From NCBI GenBank assembly GCA_965223115.1, contig OZ244982.1:1674001-1738000 (forward strand): a DNA stretch of 64,000 nucleotides. Direction: 5' to 3'. The stretch's first letter is position 1; each line of letters begins with the position of its first letter. The DNA is from CBDCUI01 sp965223115. GTDB taxonomy: Bacteria > Pseudomonadota > Gammaproteobacteria > UBA4575. Both the position numbers and the translations under genes were made by a program. The notes beneath the pieces were generated by a model. It did not search any database. It had not been told where the DNA came from and saw only the letters and a program-made list of their open reading frames with translations. Shown one piece after another: positions 35,492 through 45,072 of this stretch.

Positions 35492-37438
35492 TTAGTTATA
35501 AGACTTATCCTTGTACATAATATTGGCCCATAGAGCATGGGCTAGTGCAGTTTTTGACAACCCTTCAAAACTTGAATCATCCATTGGTGTGAAAACACTA
35601 TTAATATATTTGCCTTTAAGTGGTGGCTGCCCAGGCCTTAATACTACTAATGAGTCACCCTTAAGATAGGCTTGATGGTCATTAAATTGCATAATCGCCC
35701 GTCCAACATAGGAGTCATCCACCATAGTTAAATCTGTACCAATCATTGGATGATTAGCCTTAATTGCAAGCATGCTAAGCAAAGTGGGAGGCAAATCGAT
35801 TTGACTTGCTACAGTATCTATTTGTTTAGCTTGTACACCTCCACCAAGAATTAAGCCCGGTATATGAAAACCCTCTACAGGGAAATATTTAATATTCTTT
35901 TTTGGATGATGAGGGTCTGTCTTAACAATAAAATCAGACACGCGCAGGTCGTGATCAGCAACAATTAGAAAGTTTGTATGTTCCCAATAACTAGCTTTTT
36001 TTGCTTTATTAATAAACTTACCTAACGCCTTATCTGCATAACGAATAGCATTCTCACGAGACTTAAGAGGGTTTTGGTAATGCTCGTCTTGATCTACAGG
36101 AAAATCAAAAGGCGTGTGATTTGAGGTTGTTAATACTAGTAAAAATTGCGGCTGCACAGTATTCTGCAACAAGTCTTCATGCATGCGCTGGAAAACATCC
36201 TCATCTGAAACTCCCCAAGAACCTACGTATTGTGGATCTATAAAATCTTTTTGTTCGATTACTTTGTGAAATCCATTGCCTAGAAAAAAACCCTTCATAT
36301 TATCGAAGTGTGCATTACCACCATAATAGAATTGACTTTGATAACCATACTGACGTAATAATGATGCCAATGTAAAAAAACCTGATTGAGAGTTGGATAA
36401 CTTCACGACGCTACGACCAGGAGTGGGTAAAAAACCGGTAACAACTGCCTCTATACCGCGCACAGAACGTGTGCCCGTTGCATACAGATGATTAAACCAC
36501 CAACCCTGTTCTGCCAGCTTATTTAAATTTGGTGTCAAAGCCTCACCGCCCAAGCGTTCTACAAATCTTGCACCCAGACTCTCTTCCAGGATAATAACCA
36601 AATTCTTGTGCTTTTTTTCTGGATTAGAATTAGGTGATGAATTAAATTGATGTGAATTATGTTCTTCATATTCATTACGGACATATTTAAACACTGCATC
36701 TCTTTCTAGATCTCCATATATATCACTCGCATTGGCTTCATCCTTGAGCCGATATACTGCATGCATGACTGAATACAAAGAATTGAGTGGCAAAGTATTT
36801 GCTAACACATCATCAGTAAACGCAACCATACTTGGATTAATGGGCCGATGATCAAAACTAGATCGGGCACACATAAACAACACTAGAACAATAACTGGAA
36901 ACAGGACTAAGAACTTTGGAATAGACCAATCACCTAAATTTAAAAAAGACTTATGTATAAGGCGATATATAAACGGTGCACTTACAGCTAAAATTGCTAA
37001 AATAACAATAGATAAAAATCCATACATACCCCATAACATCAAAAATACTTCTTTAGGGTCTGTTAAATATTCAAAAAATTTACGCTCGGGCCGCACACCA
37101 TATTCCGTCATGTAGAAAGGGGTTATCAGTTCAAAAAAAATAATGATTAAACTGATTGCCACGGCCCAATAAATTAAGCTCTTGCTCAAATACTTAGCGG
37201 CAGGCTTATAAAAGACATACAAAATGGTATACAACAGTATTGGAATACAGAAAAAGTAAGCCATCACTACCAAATCTATACGTGCTCCATTTAGCAAAAT
37301 AGGTACTAATTGGTAATAACTATTTAAATGATCATAGAAAATAAAAGTATGAACCAGCCTTGCTGTGGACAAAAAAGCAAGTAACAGAGAAAATATAAAA
37401 ATAAAGGGGTAAAGAGGACCCAATTTTCGATTCCACAT
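35492..37438 (-). CDS. LtaS-like sulfatase-fold membrane transferase
   Basis: 648 residues from the ATG at 37438 (a TTG at 37450 would add four). Five membrane spans (about 1-210) precede an extracytoplasmic sulfatase/alkaline-phosphatase domain: NLVIILEESLGARFV (metal glutamate), GTRSVRGIEAVVTGFLPTP (threonine nucleophile) and NFLIVADHDLRV (metal DH). The layout is that of the lipoteichoic-acid-synthase/OpgB group; in Gram-negatives such enzymes decorate periplasmic glucans or glycolipids with phosphoglycerol. It is near the EptA-like gene but separated by 125 bp. Confidence 0.83.
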   Translation of the reverse strand: MWNRKLGPLYPFIFIFSLLLAFLSTARLVHTFIFYDHLNSYYQLVPILLNGARIDLVVMAYFFCIPILLYTILYVFYKPAAKYLSKSLIYWAVAISLIIIFFELITPFYMTEYGVRPERKFFEYLTDPKEVFLMLWGMYGFLSIVILAILAVSAPFIYRLIHKSFLNLGDWSIPKFLVLFPVIVLVLFMCARSSFDHRPINPSMVAFTDDVLANTLPLNSLYSVMHAVYRLKDEANASDIYGDLERDAVFKYVRNEYEEHNSHQFNSSPNSNPEKKHKNLVIILEESLGARFVERLGGEALTPNLNKLAEQGWWFNHLYATGTRSVRGIEAVVTGFLPTPGRSVVKLSNSQSGFFTLASLLRQYGYQSQFYYGGNAHFDNMKGFFLGNGFHKVIEQKDFIDPQYVGSWGVSDEDVFQRMHEDLLQNTVQPQFLLVLTTSNHTPFDFPVDQDEHYQNPLKSRENAIRYADKALGKFINKAKKASYWEHTNFLIVADHDLRVSDFIVKTDPHHPKKNIKYFPVEGFHIPGLILGGGVQAKQIDTVASQIDLPPTLLSMLAIKANHPMIGTDLTMVDDSYVGRAIMQFNDHQAYLKGDSLVVLRPGQPPLKGKYINSVFTPMDDSSFEGLSKTALAHALWANIMYKDKSYN

Positions 37439-37590
37439 AGATTTATACAATCCTGTAATTAGCTGCTATGCCGTAGCCCATAATCATCTGTAATCCTTGT
37501 TCTGGATCACGATAAATAGACAAATGTAAGTGGAACCAATCTATATCAAGACGGCTTGAAAAGGCCTCAGACTAGTGTCCAAGTCAGGAT

Positions 37591-37640
37591 AGACATATGT
37601 CTAATGCTTATTTAAGGTTACAATCTTACAATTAGACATA
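37591..37640. promoter_or_regulatory. Palindrome and repeated AGACATA word in a divergent promoter
   Basis: AGACATATGTCT (37591-37602) is a perfect 12-bp palindrome and AGACATA recurs at 37634-37640. They lie between the LtaS-like gene (minus) and the LuxR-type regulator (plus), a suitable place for an operator. Confidence 0.35.
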
Positions 37641-37648
37641 CGCTCACA

Positions 37649-38260
37649 ATGAGCCCAATCCTTAGACCAATAACACATGGAATCACATTTATTTTGACTG
37701 TAGATAAGGATATGACAACAACCCTAGACAAAAATACAAAAAAAATTGACCTAGTCTCACAAATCATAAATTTCCGCTTTGCAGAATTAAGCAATAAGCA
37801 AGGTTATCTCTCTATTATCGTTTTGATTGTATCGGCTATTTATTTTATAGAAGACCTGTATGTCGATCTCGTTATTAATGGCGAAGCTTTTTTTCATGTT
37901 TTACTTGAAGGCAGTATTTTTCTTGCCATATCACTAGCATTAGCTTTTGAAGTAAGACATGCATTAAAACTGGCATCATCGGTATCAAATAGTCAGGAGG
38001 AAGTGAAACGTTTGAAAAAACATTTGAATGAAATCATTCATGATGAATTTAGCCGCTGGAATTTAACCAAAACTGAAAAAGAAATTGCAATAATGCTGAT
38101 CAAAGGTTTTTCAATGCAAGAAATTGCCGACATCAGAAATGTAAAAGAAAAGTCTGTACGACAGCAAGCCACAGGAATTTACTCGAAAGCAAATCTATCC
38201 AATCGCTACGAACTTACCTCTCATTTTATCGAAGATTTATTAGCACCTACAAATACTTAA
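37649..38260 (+). CDS. Membrane-anchored LuxR-type HTH regulator
   Basis: 203 residues from the ATG at 37649; an internal ATG at 37712 (182 residues) is also plausible, and neither has a good binding site. Two membrane spans (about 53-73 and 82-100) are followed by a coiled segment and a C-terminal LuxR/GerE-type helix-turn-helix (LTKTEKEIAIMLIKGFSMQEIADIRNVKEKSVRQQATGIYSKANLSNRYEL). There is no receiver or ligand domain. It is divergent from the LtaS-like gene and may regulate it; that is inferred from position only. Confidence 0.8.
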   Translation: MSPILRPITHGITFILTVDKDMTTTLDKNTKKIDLVSQIINFRFAELSNKQGYLSIIVLIVSAIYFIEDLYVDLVINGEAFFHVLLEGSIFLAISLALAFEVRHALKLASSVSNSQEEVKRLKKHLNEIIHDEFSRWNLTKTEKEIAIMLIKGFSMQEIADIRNVKEKSVRQQATGIYSKANLSNRYELTSHFIEDLLAPTNT

Positions 38261-38371
38261 AAGTAAAGCAATATAAGGGCTTTTGTCACAATTTAACTAA
38301 GCTCATAGTCTCGTAGTACAATAACTCTAGCTGTATTATCTTTATTAAATTGTTGAATAAGAGCTACATCA

Positions 38372-38869
38372 ATGAGTATTAAGCATATTAGACTAATTCT
38401 ACTAACTGTATTTTTCTTAGTTTCTAATCCTGTATTTGCCGAAAAACCAAGTGATGCTGATGCATTACAAGGAATAAATGAAGGTAAAGTTGTATGGGAT
38501 ATAACAGTGAGCAGCCCAAAAAAACTTTCTTTTTTACTAGAAGTAATTGATGAAACTTACGAGGATTTAGTAAGACAAGATGTAAAACCTGATATGGTTT
38601 TTTTATTTCATGGACGTGTAATGAAATTAATTACTACTGAACCACCAGAGCTTGATCTAGATGAAGAAGAGGCGCATGAGAAAGCGATACAGTTAATTCG
38701 TAAACTCAACGATAAACCAGGCGTGCGAATGGAGTCATGTTCCATTGCTGCTCGTACACTAGGTATAGATAATAAAAACATCATCCCTGAAATTAAACCT
38801 GTAGGAAATACTTTTGTATCTCAAATCGGCTATCAAAAAAAAGGCTATGCCATGATACCAATACATTGA
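38372..38869 (+). CDS. Exported DsrE-like protein
   Basis: A 165-residue protein with a cleavable signal (SIKHIRLILLTVFFLVSNPVFAEK). The mature part has the DsrE/DsrF-like pattern: KVVWDITVSSPKKLSFLLEVIDETYEDL, DMVFLFHGRVMKLI and a cysteine in GVRMESCSIAARTLGID at the position where sulfur-relay members carry their active cysteine. Periplasmic DsrE-like proteins are common and mostly unstudied. It stands alone on the plus strand. Confidence 0.75.
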   Translation: MSIKHIRLILLTVFFLVSNPVFAEKPSDADALQGINEGKVVWDITVSSPKKLSFLLEVIDETYEDLVRQDVKPDMVFLFHGRVMKLITTEPPELDLDEEEAHEKAIQLIRKLNDKPGVRMESCSIAARTLGIDNKNIIPEIKPVGNTFVSQIGYQKKGYAMIPIH

Positions 38870-38879
38870 TTATTTTTTA

Positions 38880-39155
38880 TTAATGTTCAGCAACACATAA
38901 ATTAAATATATCGATCATCCCTTCAGTAAGCTTATCAAACTCCTGCATCATGTCAGATGCTTTATACTTTTCCCACATCTCCTGATTTTCCCAAAGCTGA
39001 TCAAAGAAAAACACCAATCGACGGTCTAATGAAGGATGCAAATCACATTGCACGCAACCTTTAGTTGCTCGTGTAGGTTCGATGATGCTTCTCAGTGCTT
39101 TTTCCAAGGCATCTACATGTTGTGGTCTAGCTTGAAATTTTAAAATAATTTTCAC
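38880..39155 (-). CDS. Antibiotic-biosynthesis-monooxygenase-fold (YgiN-like) protein
   Basis: A 91-residue dimeric ferredoxin-like (ABM) protein. The pattern QARPQHVDALEKALRSIIEPTRATKGCVQCDLHPSLDRRLVFFFDQLWENQEMWEKYKASD is typical of YgiN-type quinol monooxygenases, including the paired Trp-Glu segment. The natural substrate of most members is unknown. Confidence 0.85.
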   Translation of the reverse strand: MKIILKFQARPQHVDALEKALRSIIEPTRATKGCVQCDLHPSLDRRLVFFFDQLWENQEMWEKYKASDMMQEFDKLTEGMIDIFNLCVAEH

Positions 39156-39251
39156 TTTTACTTCTTTATCTATGCTTTATACACATAAGAATTCCAAACA
39201 ACTAATATTAAATACAAACTAGATTTTGTTATTATTTAATCGACTGAATAC

Positions 39252-39279
39252 AAAAAGCCCCGCATAAGCGGGGCTTTTA
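39252..39279 (-). terminator. Intrinsic terminator of the glycine-zipper lipoprotein gene
   Basis: An 11-bp stem AAAAGCCCCGC/GCGGGGCTTTT (39253-39263 with 39268-39278) with a 4-nt loop. Read on the minus strand it ends in five T and lies about 30 bp after the stop codon of the lipoprotein gene. It can work in both directions. Confidence 0.85.
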
Positions 39280-39310
39280 AACTTCCTTGTTTATGTCTTG
39301 TCTTCCTTAA

Positions 39311-39778
39311 TTATGCACTCATCTTCCAACTACCATCAGCTTGACGACAAGCCGTTCCATATACTTGCTCGGCTCGACCACCGACCTCTGCATCCATTGT
39401 AAATTCACGACAAGGCGTTCCATGACCTGAGTCATACGTCCGTGTTGGAGTCACGGTATATTCAGTCCCTGAATCAGGATTCACCCATCCTTTCGAGCTA
39501 CCAGTACGCGCAGTTTCTAAAGTGTAACCTGCACGACGTCGATCCAATTCATCGAGCTGGCGACCGATATTACTACCCACTAAAGAACCGATTAGTGTGC
39601 CCGCTGCAGCGGCCCAAACCTGTCCACGACCATCACCAATTGTTGAACCTAACAGGCCTCCAATCACACCACCAGCAACGGCACCTTGCGTTTCCCTGCT
39701 TGGCGTATGGTAAGTAGCACAGCCACTCAAAAATGCACTTGTAATAAGGATAAAGGATAATATTAAACTTCTATACAT
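39311..39778 (-). CDS. Glycine-zipper outer-membrane lipoprotein
   Basis: 155 residues from the ATG at 39778, chosen because AAGGGG lies six bases upstream; an upstream TTG would add five. A lipoprotein signal with lipobox LSGC is followed by a glycine-zipper 2TM region (GAVAGGVIGGLLGSTIGDGRG and GTLIGSLVGSNIGRQLDELDRR) and a C-terminal domain with CREFTMDAEVGGRAEQVYGTACRQADGSW, as in 17-kDa surface antigens. It is probably anchored in the outer membrane; the function is unknown. A strong terminator follows. Confidence 0.85.
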   Translation of the reverse strand: MYRSLILSFILITSAFLSGCATYHTPSRETQGAVAGGVIGGLLGSTIGDGRGQVWAAAAGTLIGSLVGSNIGRQLDELDRRRAGYTLETARTGSSKGWVNPDSGTEYTVTPTRTYDSGHGTPCREFTMDAEVGGRAEQVYGTACRQADGSWKMSA

Positions 39779-39998
39779 GGCTAACCCCTTCAAAAATAAA
39801 TTAGTACTAATTCACTTATAACGTTTAATAACTTATTTTTATTTACACAATGGCCTTGCGAAATAATAATTAATAAAAAATGCCACCTGTGCTGTAAGAC
39901 TAAGACCTGTAAAATTAAAGAAAAATTCCCTAGCTAATTGTGTAAAAAATAAGGAAGGGCCATGCAAAACAGAGCAATTATCTGTTAATGATGGTTAA

Positions 39999-40985
39999 TC
40001 AAAAATGTTTCAGCTCCCATTTCCAGGCATGCTGTATAATTTCTTCTAAATCCGGATATTGTGTAGACCAATTTAGTGTTTTATTGGCAAGAGCAGCATC
40101 TGCCACTAACTTTGCGGGGTCCCCTGGCCTGCGAGGCACATATTCAATTTTTATATTTTTATTAGTAATTTCCTTTGCGGTATCAATAACCTGCTTCACT
40201 GTGTAACCACTGCCATTACCTAAATTAAAGCGGTTACTAGTTTTTACTTGCAGCATATATTCAGTCGCAAGTAGATGCGCTTGGCATAAATCAAGAATAT
40301 GAATGTAGTCTCGTACACAAGTGCCATCGAATGTATCGTAATCATCACCAAATATACTGATAGATTCGCGCCGACCCGACGCCGCTTGTAATACTAATGG
40401 AATTAAATGGGTCTCTGGATTATGTCTTTCGCCTAACCTGGTTTTTGGATCCGCTCCTGCCGCATTAAAATAACGCAAGCATATCGATTTAAGTCCATAA
40501 GCGTGATCATAGTTCTCTAACATTTGCTCTACCATAAGCTTACTATGCCCATAAGGGTTAATAGGGTACTTAGGATGCGCTTCATCAATAGGCACGTATT
40601 CCGGCTCACCAAAAATTGCTGCAGTAGAAGAAAACACAAAATTATCTACACCATTAGCAAGCATACACTCCAGTAATGTTTGTGTGGCCACTACATTGTT
40701 CCGGTAATATTTAAATGGATCACGAACTGACTCACCTACATCGATATGCGCTGCAAAATGCATCACTATATCTATATTCTTGGTCTTTAATATTTGATCT
40801 ATTTTATGATAATCATGTATATCAGCCTGGATTAATTCTGCTCCTATTACTGCATCTACATATCCAGTAGATAAATTATCTACAACCGTTACCTGGTGGC
40901 CCAGCTCATGTAACATTAACGACATATGTGAGCCAATATAACCTGCTCCACCTACAATCAAAAAGTTTTGTTTATTTAATGTCAT
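39999..40985 (-). CDS. galE: UDP-glucose 4-epimerase
   Basis: An extended-SDR enzyme interconverting UDP-glucose and UDP-galactose for surface polysaccharides. 328 residues: NAD-binding GGAGYIGSHMSLML, VVDNLSTG, the catalytic serine in VFSSTAAIFGEP and YGHSK (YxxxK). Length is normal. Its start codon overlaps the start codon of the divergent cyclic-phosphodiesterase-like gene by two bases, leaving no room for an upstream leader outside the neighbour's coding region. Confidence 0.94.
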   Translation of the reverse strand: MTLNKQNFLIVGGAGYIGSHMSLMLHELGHQVTVVDNLSTGYVDAVIGAELIQADIHDYHKIDQILKTKNIDIVMHFAAHIDVGESVRDPFKYYRNNVVATQTLLECMLANGVDNFVFSSTAAIFGEPEYVPIDEAHPKYPINPYGHSKLMVEQMLENYDHAYGLKSICLRYFNAAGADPKTRLGERHNPETHLIPLVLQAASGRRESISIFGDDYDTFDGTCVRDYIHILDLCQAHLLATEYMLQVKTSNRFNLGNGSGYTVKQVIDTAKEITNKNIKIEYVPRRPGDPAKLVADAALANKTLNWSTQYPDLEEIIQHAWKWELKHF

Positions 40986-41514
40986 GAAAAAAAATGAAGT
41001 TACTTATTCTTTATGGTTACGTCCAACACAAGACCAAATTGATGCTTTTACAAATATAATCTCTGATCTATCACATCGTTATCGTACTAAGGCTTTCCCT
41101 CCACATATTACTTTGCTTGCAGGTCTAACAACGAATTTAGACACCTTAAAACAAGTCTGCAATAAGATTGTTGACCAAGTGCATGAATTTGGCATCCCAT
41201 TACAGAAAATTGACTATACAGAGGCTTATTTTCGTAACTTTTACCTTCTAGCTGAGAATACCTCAGATTTATTAAATCTTTATAAGAAGGCAGTAGAAAA
41301 TTTAACCCACGAAAATAACGAAAAGTATATGCCTCACGTAAGTCTATTGTATGGAAAGCTTGACAGCAAAACCAAACAGGTCTTAAAAGAACAACTTACA
41401 AGCGTTTATCTAAAAACTTTTAACTGCCAAAGATTAGATATTTACAATACGACCGGAGATATATTGAACTGGCATCTGGTCAAGTCGTATTACTTTAACG
41501 TTGCTAAAAAATAG
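40984..41514 (+). CDS. 2H phosphoesterase (cyclic phosphodiesterase/2'-5' RNA ligase-like)
   Basis: A 176-residue protein with the two H-x-T/S signatures of the 2H phosphoesterase superfamily: FPPHITLLAGL (about residue 39) and MPHVSLLYGKL (about residue 118). Spacing is right for the fold. Such enzymes open 2',3'-cyclic phosphates or ligate RNA; the plant and yeast cyclic-phosphodiesterase branch seems closest. It overlaps galE at its start (divergent) and purA at its end by 11 bp (convergent). Confidence 0.8.
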   Translation: MKKNEVTYSLWLRPTQDQIDAFTNIISDLSHRYRTKAFPPHITLLAGLTTNLDTLKQVCNKIVDQVHEFGIPLQKIDYTEAYFRNFYLLAENTSDLLNLYKKAVENLTHENNEKYMPHVSLLYGKLDSKTKQVLKEQLTSVYLKTFNCQRLDIYNTTGDILNWHLVKSYYFNVAKK

Positions 41515-42793
41515 AGTTGCAGATAATGTTATGTGCACGGTCTGGCCCTGTAGACACGATATCAATGGGGACATTAAGTAACTCCTGCACACGATTTAGA
41601 TAATCTTTTGCTTGTTTGGGAAGCTGATCGAACTCTGTAACACCCAGTGTAGATTGTTGCCAACCCTCATGCTCTTCATAGACCGGTTCACATTTATCAA
41701 ACGCACCGCCATCCATAGGTGACAAATGCAGTGCTTGATTTTGATAATTATAACTTGTACATATTTTTATCTTATCTAAATTATCTAACACATCTAATTT
41801 AGTGATGCATAGCCCTGTAACACCATTAATTTGCATAGCACGACGTAACGCAGCTGCATCTAACCAACCGCAACGCCTTGCTCGACCTGTGGTTGCACCG
41901 AATTCTTTCCCACGACTAGCAAGCTCTTCGCCTACATCATCAAATAATTCAGTCGGGAAAGGACCACCGCCCACTCGAGTCGTATAGGCTTTTACAATTC
42001 CCAACACATGCTCGATCGCACCTGGACCCGTACCGCTACCGGTGCATGCACCCCCCGCAGTAGTATTAGAAGATGTCACAAAAGGATAAGTACCATGATC
42101 AATATCCAGCAAAGTTCCTTGTGCTCCTTCAAATAAAATATTCTTTTTATTCTCTCGTAGATCATGAATACGTGCGGATACATCTGTAACTAGTGGCGCT
42201 AACATCTCAGCATATTGCCTGCAAAGATTTTTTACTTCTTCTAAATCAGCAGTGTCATGTTTGAAATATTCTTTTAGCGCAAAATTATGATAATCGATAA
42301 TACTTGTTAGGCGTTGATTACAATTTTGTTCATCAAACAAATCTGCTACACGTAACCCTCGGCGTGAAACTTTATCTTCATAAGCCGGACCAATGCCACG
42401 TCCTGTTGTACCAATTGCAGCTTTACCGCGTGCCTTTTCACGAGCCTGATCCAGTAAGATGTGGTATGGTAGAATTAGTGGGCATGCAGGCGAAATACGT
42501 AAACGTTCAGCTACGGGAACGCCTTGGCTTTCTAGCATTGTTATCTCTTCTTGCAATGCATCTGGTGCTAAAACCACACCATTTCCTATCAGACATTCAA
42601 CTTGATCTCTTAATATTCCAGAAGGAACTAAATGCAATATAGTCTGCTGATCATTAACAACTATTGTATGCCCAGCATTATGTCCACCTTGAAAACGCAC
42701 TACAGCGTCTGCTTTTTCAGTAAGCATGTCGACAATTTTACCTTTACCCTCATCACCCCATTGAGTCCCAAGTATTACTACACTTTTAGCCAT
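41504..42793 (-). CDS. purA: Adenylosuccinate synthetase
   Basis: Joins IMP and aspartate using GTP in AMP synthesis. 429 residues, normal. Motifs are GTQWGDEGKGKIVD (P-loop), GGHNAGHT, GRGIGPAYEDK and the C-terminal TGPDR near the guanine-binding end. It follows hisZ by 7 bp at the end of the hfq-hflX-hflK-hflC-DUF2065-hisZ-purA group. Confidence 0.98.
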   Translation of the reverse strand: MAKSVVILGTQWGDEGKGKIVDMLTEKADAVVRFQGGHNAGHTIVVNDQQTILHLVPSGILRDQVECLIGNGVVLAPDALQEEITMLESQGVPVAERLRISPACPLILPYHILLDQAREKARGKAAIGTTGRGIGPAYEDKVSRRGLRVADLFDEQNCNQRLTSIIDYHNFALKEYFKHDTADLEEVKNLCRQYAEMLAPLVTDVSARIHDLRENKKNILFEGAQGTLLDIDHGTYPFVTSSNTTAGGACTGSGTGPGAIEHVLGIVKAYTTRVGGGPFPTELFDDVGEELASRGKEFGATTGRARRCGWLDAAALRRAMQINGVTGLCITKLDVLDNLDKIKICTSYNYQNQALHLSPMDGGAFDKCEPVYEEHEGWQQSTLGVTEFDQLPKQAKDYLNRVQELLNVPIDIVSTGPDRAHNIICNSIF

Positions 42794-42800
42794 AATTATT

Positions 42801-43985
42801 TTACTTAATTTCCTTAACTACCCATTGTTGATTTTCTTTTTTCAAAACACGATTACAATGCATGCTTGCTGCATCGCCTTGTTGATTTTGTAATTCGCAA
42901 ATAACCCGTTCACCTTGTTCCCTTAATTGAGATATTTTTTCGCGCAGCTCTTGATCATCCTCATTAGGCGCAAATATACCTTGCATAATTTTATTTGTAT
43001 AAGGCGAAATCTTAGCAAGTGCTTTTAAATCCAAACTAAATCCTGTAGCAGGACGAGATCGGCCAAATGCTTCACCAATCATGTCATAACGACCACCACG
43101 AGCTATTTGCTCACCTTGGCCAAATATATAAGCTGCAAACACGGCTCCATTTTGGTAGCGATAACCACTTAGCGCAGAAAAATCAAAATGTAATTGAATT
43201 TCAGGACAACGTTTTTGCACACGTTTAGCAAGCTCTTCAACATACTCTATATATTCAACTACTTTGTTATTTGAACTTTGCAAAACATTTTTTGCATACT
43301 CAACTATATTTTTTTCACCACTAAGATCAGAAAGTACTAAAAATTTTTCTTGCCATTCTTCTGTTAAATTACAAACAGATAAAAATTGTTCATATTCAGG
43401 TAACGCTTTTTGTTGCAACAATGTTTGCAATGTTTTTTGTTGTTCCTGATTCAAGCCTGCTTGCATCGCTAAGCTGGTATATATACCAACATGCCCAAGA
43501 TCCAAACAAATATCCTCAACCCCTACTAAGTCTAGTGCTTCAAGCATTAAACAAATTATTTCAAGATCACTATCTATTCCCGCATGACCATATAGCTCTG
43601 CACCAAGTTGTAACGGACTACGTGTAAGGTCACGACCACTAGGGCGGGTGCGCAAAACAGTACCTAAATAACAAAATCGTGTTGGTGCTTCACGTTTTAA
43701 CATATGTGCATCTATACGAGCTACTTGAGGGGTCATATCGGCTCGCACACCCATCATACGTCCAGTCAATTGATCGGTAAGCTTAAAAGTTTGCAGATCT
43801 AAATCATCACTGGGGCCAATAAGAAGTGAATCCAGATACTCTATAAATGGGGGGATAACTAATTCATACCCCCAAGTTGAAAACATATCGAGCAAAATAC
43901 GGCGATAGTGCTCTAACCAAGCTGCCTCATCTGGCAAACATTCTTCAATACCTTCAGGCAATAACCAGCGATCTTCTGCACTCAT
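42801..43985 (-). CDS. hisZ: ATP phosphoribosyltransferase regulatory subunit
   Basis: A class II histidyl-tRNA-synthetase-like protein without aminoacylation function that forms a complex with short-form HisG for the first step of histidine synthesis. 394 residues, with WLLPEGIEECLPDEAAWLEHYRR at the start, VRADMTPQVARIDA, RFCYLGTVLRT and ARGGRYDMIGEAFGRSRPATGFS. The presence of HisZ implies a short-form hisG elsewhere. The hisZ-purA placement is typical of non-enteric gammaproteobacteria. Confidence 0.95.
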   Translation of the reverse strand: MSAEDRWLLPEGIEECLPDEAAWLEHYRRILLDMFSTWGYELVIPPFIEYLDSLLIGPSDDLDLQTFKLTDQLTGRMMGVRADMTPQVARIDAHMLKREAPTRFCYLGTVLRTRPSGRDLTRSPLQLGAELYGHAGIDSDLEIICLMLEALDLVGVEDICLDLGHVGIYTSLAMQAGLNQEQQKTLQTLLQQKALPEYEQFLSVCNLTEEWQEKFLVLSDLSGEKNIVEYAKNVLQSSNNKVVEYIEYVEELAKRVQKRCPEIQLHFDFSALSGYRYQNGAVFAAYIFGQGEQIARGGRYDMIGEAFGRSRPATGFSLDLKALAKISPYTNKIMQGIFAPNEDDQELREKISQLREQGERVICELQNQQGDAASMHCNRVLKKENQQWVVKEIK

Positions 43986-43987
43986 AA

Positions 43988-44182
43988 TTAATTTACCAAT
44001 CTTAAGATATACAGAAAAATAATACCGAGTGTCATGCTGACGAGTCCTATTATACGAAGCGCTTGATCAGGTAATTGAGTGAGCTGAACCAATGTTTGTC
44101 TGAATTTCTCTGGTGCTAAAAAAGGAATAATGCCTTCAAACACGAGCACTAGTGCGATTGCAACCAGTATGTCATTCCACAT
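43988..44182 (-). CDS. DUF2065 small membrane protein (YjeT-like)
   Basis: A 64-residue protein with two membrane spans (about 3-20 and 40-60) and the family motif EGIIPFLAPEKFRQTL. It lies between hflC and hisZ, its usual place. No function is established. Its stop is two bases before hisZ begins. Confidence 0.9.
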   Translation of the reverse strand: MWNDILVAIALVLVFEGIIPFLAPEKFRQTLVQLTQLPDQALRIIGLVSMTLGIIFLYILRLVN

Positions 44183-44207
44183 CTAAATTAGAATCGTATA
44201 AGAAAAA

Positions 44208-45071
44208 TTAATTTTGTTCAGACTTTTTAAAATAACGGAAAAACTCTGAATCTGGTTCTATAACTAAAACATCGCTATTTTGGTTAAAAGTATTGCTATA
44301 GGCTTTTAAGCTGCGTGTAAAACTATAAAATTCTTCATCCTTCTTATAAGCATCAGCATAAATTTTTGCTGATGTGGCATCGCCATCACCACGAATCTGC
44401 TCTGACTGATTATATGCATTCGCTAAAATCACTGTGCGTTGTTTATCTGCAGTTGCTCTAATAACCTCAGCTTGTTCCTTTCCACGCGCACGAAAATCTT
44501 TAGCAACCCGATCACGTTCTGCACGCATACGATTGAACACAGATTCACTCACGTCATCAGGCAAGTCAATTTTACTAACACGTACATCAACTACCTCAAT
44601 GCCAAAATTCTTAGCATCTTCATTGGATTGCACCTGGATTACATCCATAATTTCACTGCGTTCGCCTGACACCACTTCTTGTATAGTGCGCTTACCAAAT
44701 TCATTTTTTAATCCATCCACAAGGATTAATTCTAAACGTTGATTTGCACGGGATTCATGACCACCTGTTGCAATAAAATAATTCTCTACATCTGCAATAC
44801 GCCATTTTGCATAAAAGTCCACTTTGACATATTTTTTCTCACTAGTAGGAAATTCTGTGGGGGGCACATCAAGCGTAAGAATACGTGCATCGTATTTTCC
44901 AATTGTATTTACAATTGGTAATTTAAAATGTATCCCTGGCTCAAGAGTTGCGTCTTTAATTTCACCAAATTGCAATTTGATAGCTTTTTGACGCTCATCT
45001 ACTTGAAAAGCAAAAGCCCAGACTGCAACAAGTATTGCAATAATAGCTCCAATTAATATTTTTAAACTCAT
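44208..45071 (-). CDS. hflC: FtsH modulator HflC
   Basis: A membrane-anchored SPFH-domain protein that together with HflK forms a large periplasmic cage around the FtsH protease. 287 residues: N-terminal span (about 5-22), SPFH domain (ERQKAIKLQFGEIK through DVRVSKIDLPDDVSESVFNRMRAERDR) and a coiled C-terminal part. It starts one base after hflK ends, showing tight coupling. Confidence 0.96.
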   Translation of the reverse strand: MSLKILIGAIIAILVAVWAFAFQVDERQKAIKLQFGEIKDATLEPGIHFKLPIVNTIGKYDARILTLDVPPTEFPTSEKKYVKVDFYAKWRIADVENYFIATGGHESRANQRLELILVDGLKNEFGKRTIQEVVSGERSEIMDVIQVQSNEDAKNFGIEVVDVRVSKIDLPDDVSESVFNRMRAERDRVAKDFRARGKEQAEVIRATADKQRTVILANAYNQSEQIRGDGDATSAKIYADAYKKDEEFYSFTRSLKAYSNTFNQNSDVLVIEPDSEFFRYFKKSEQN

Positions 45072-45072
45072 G

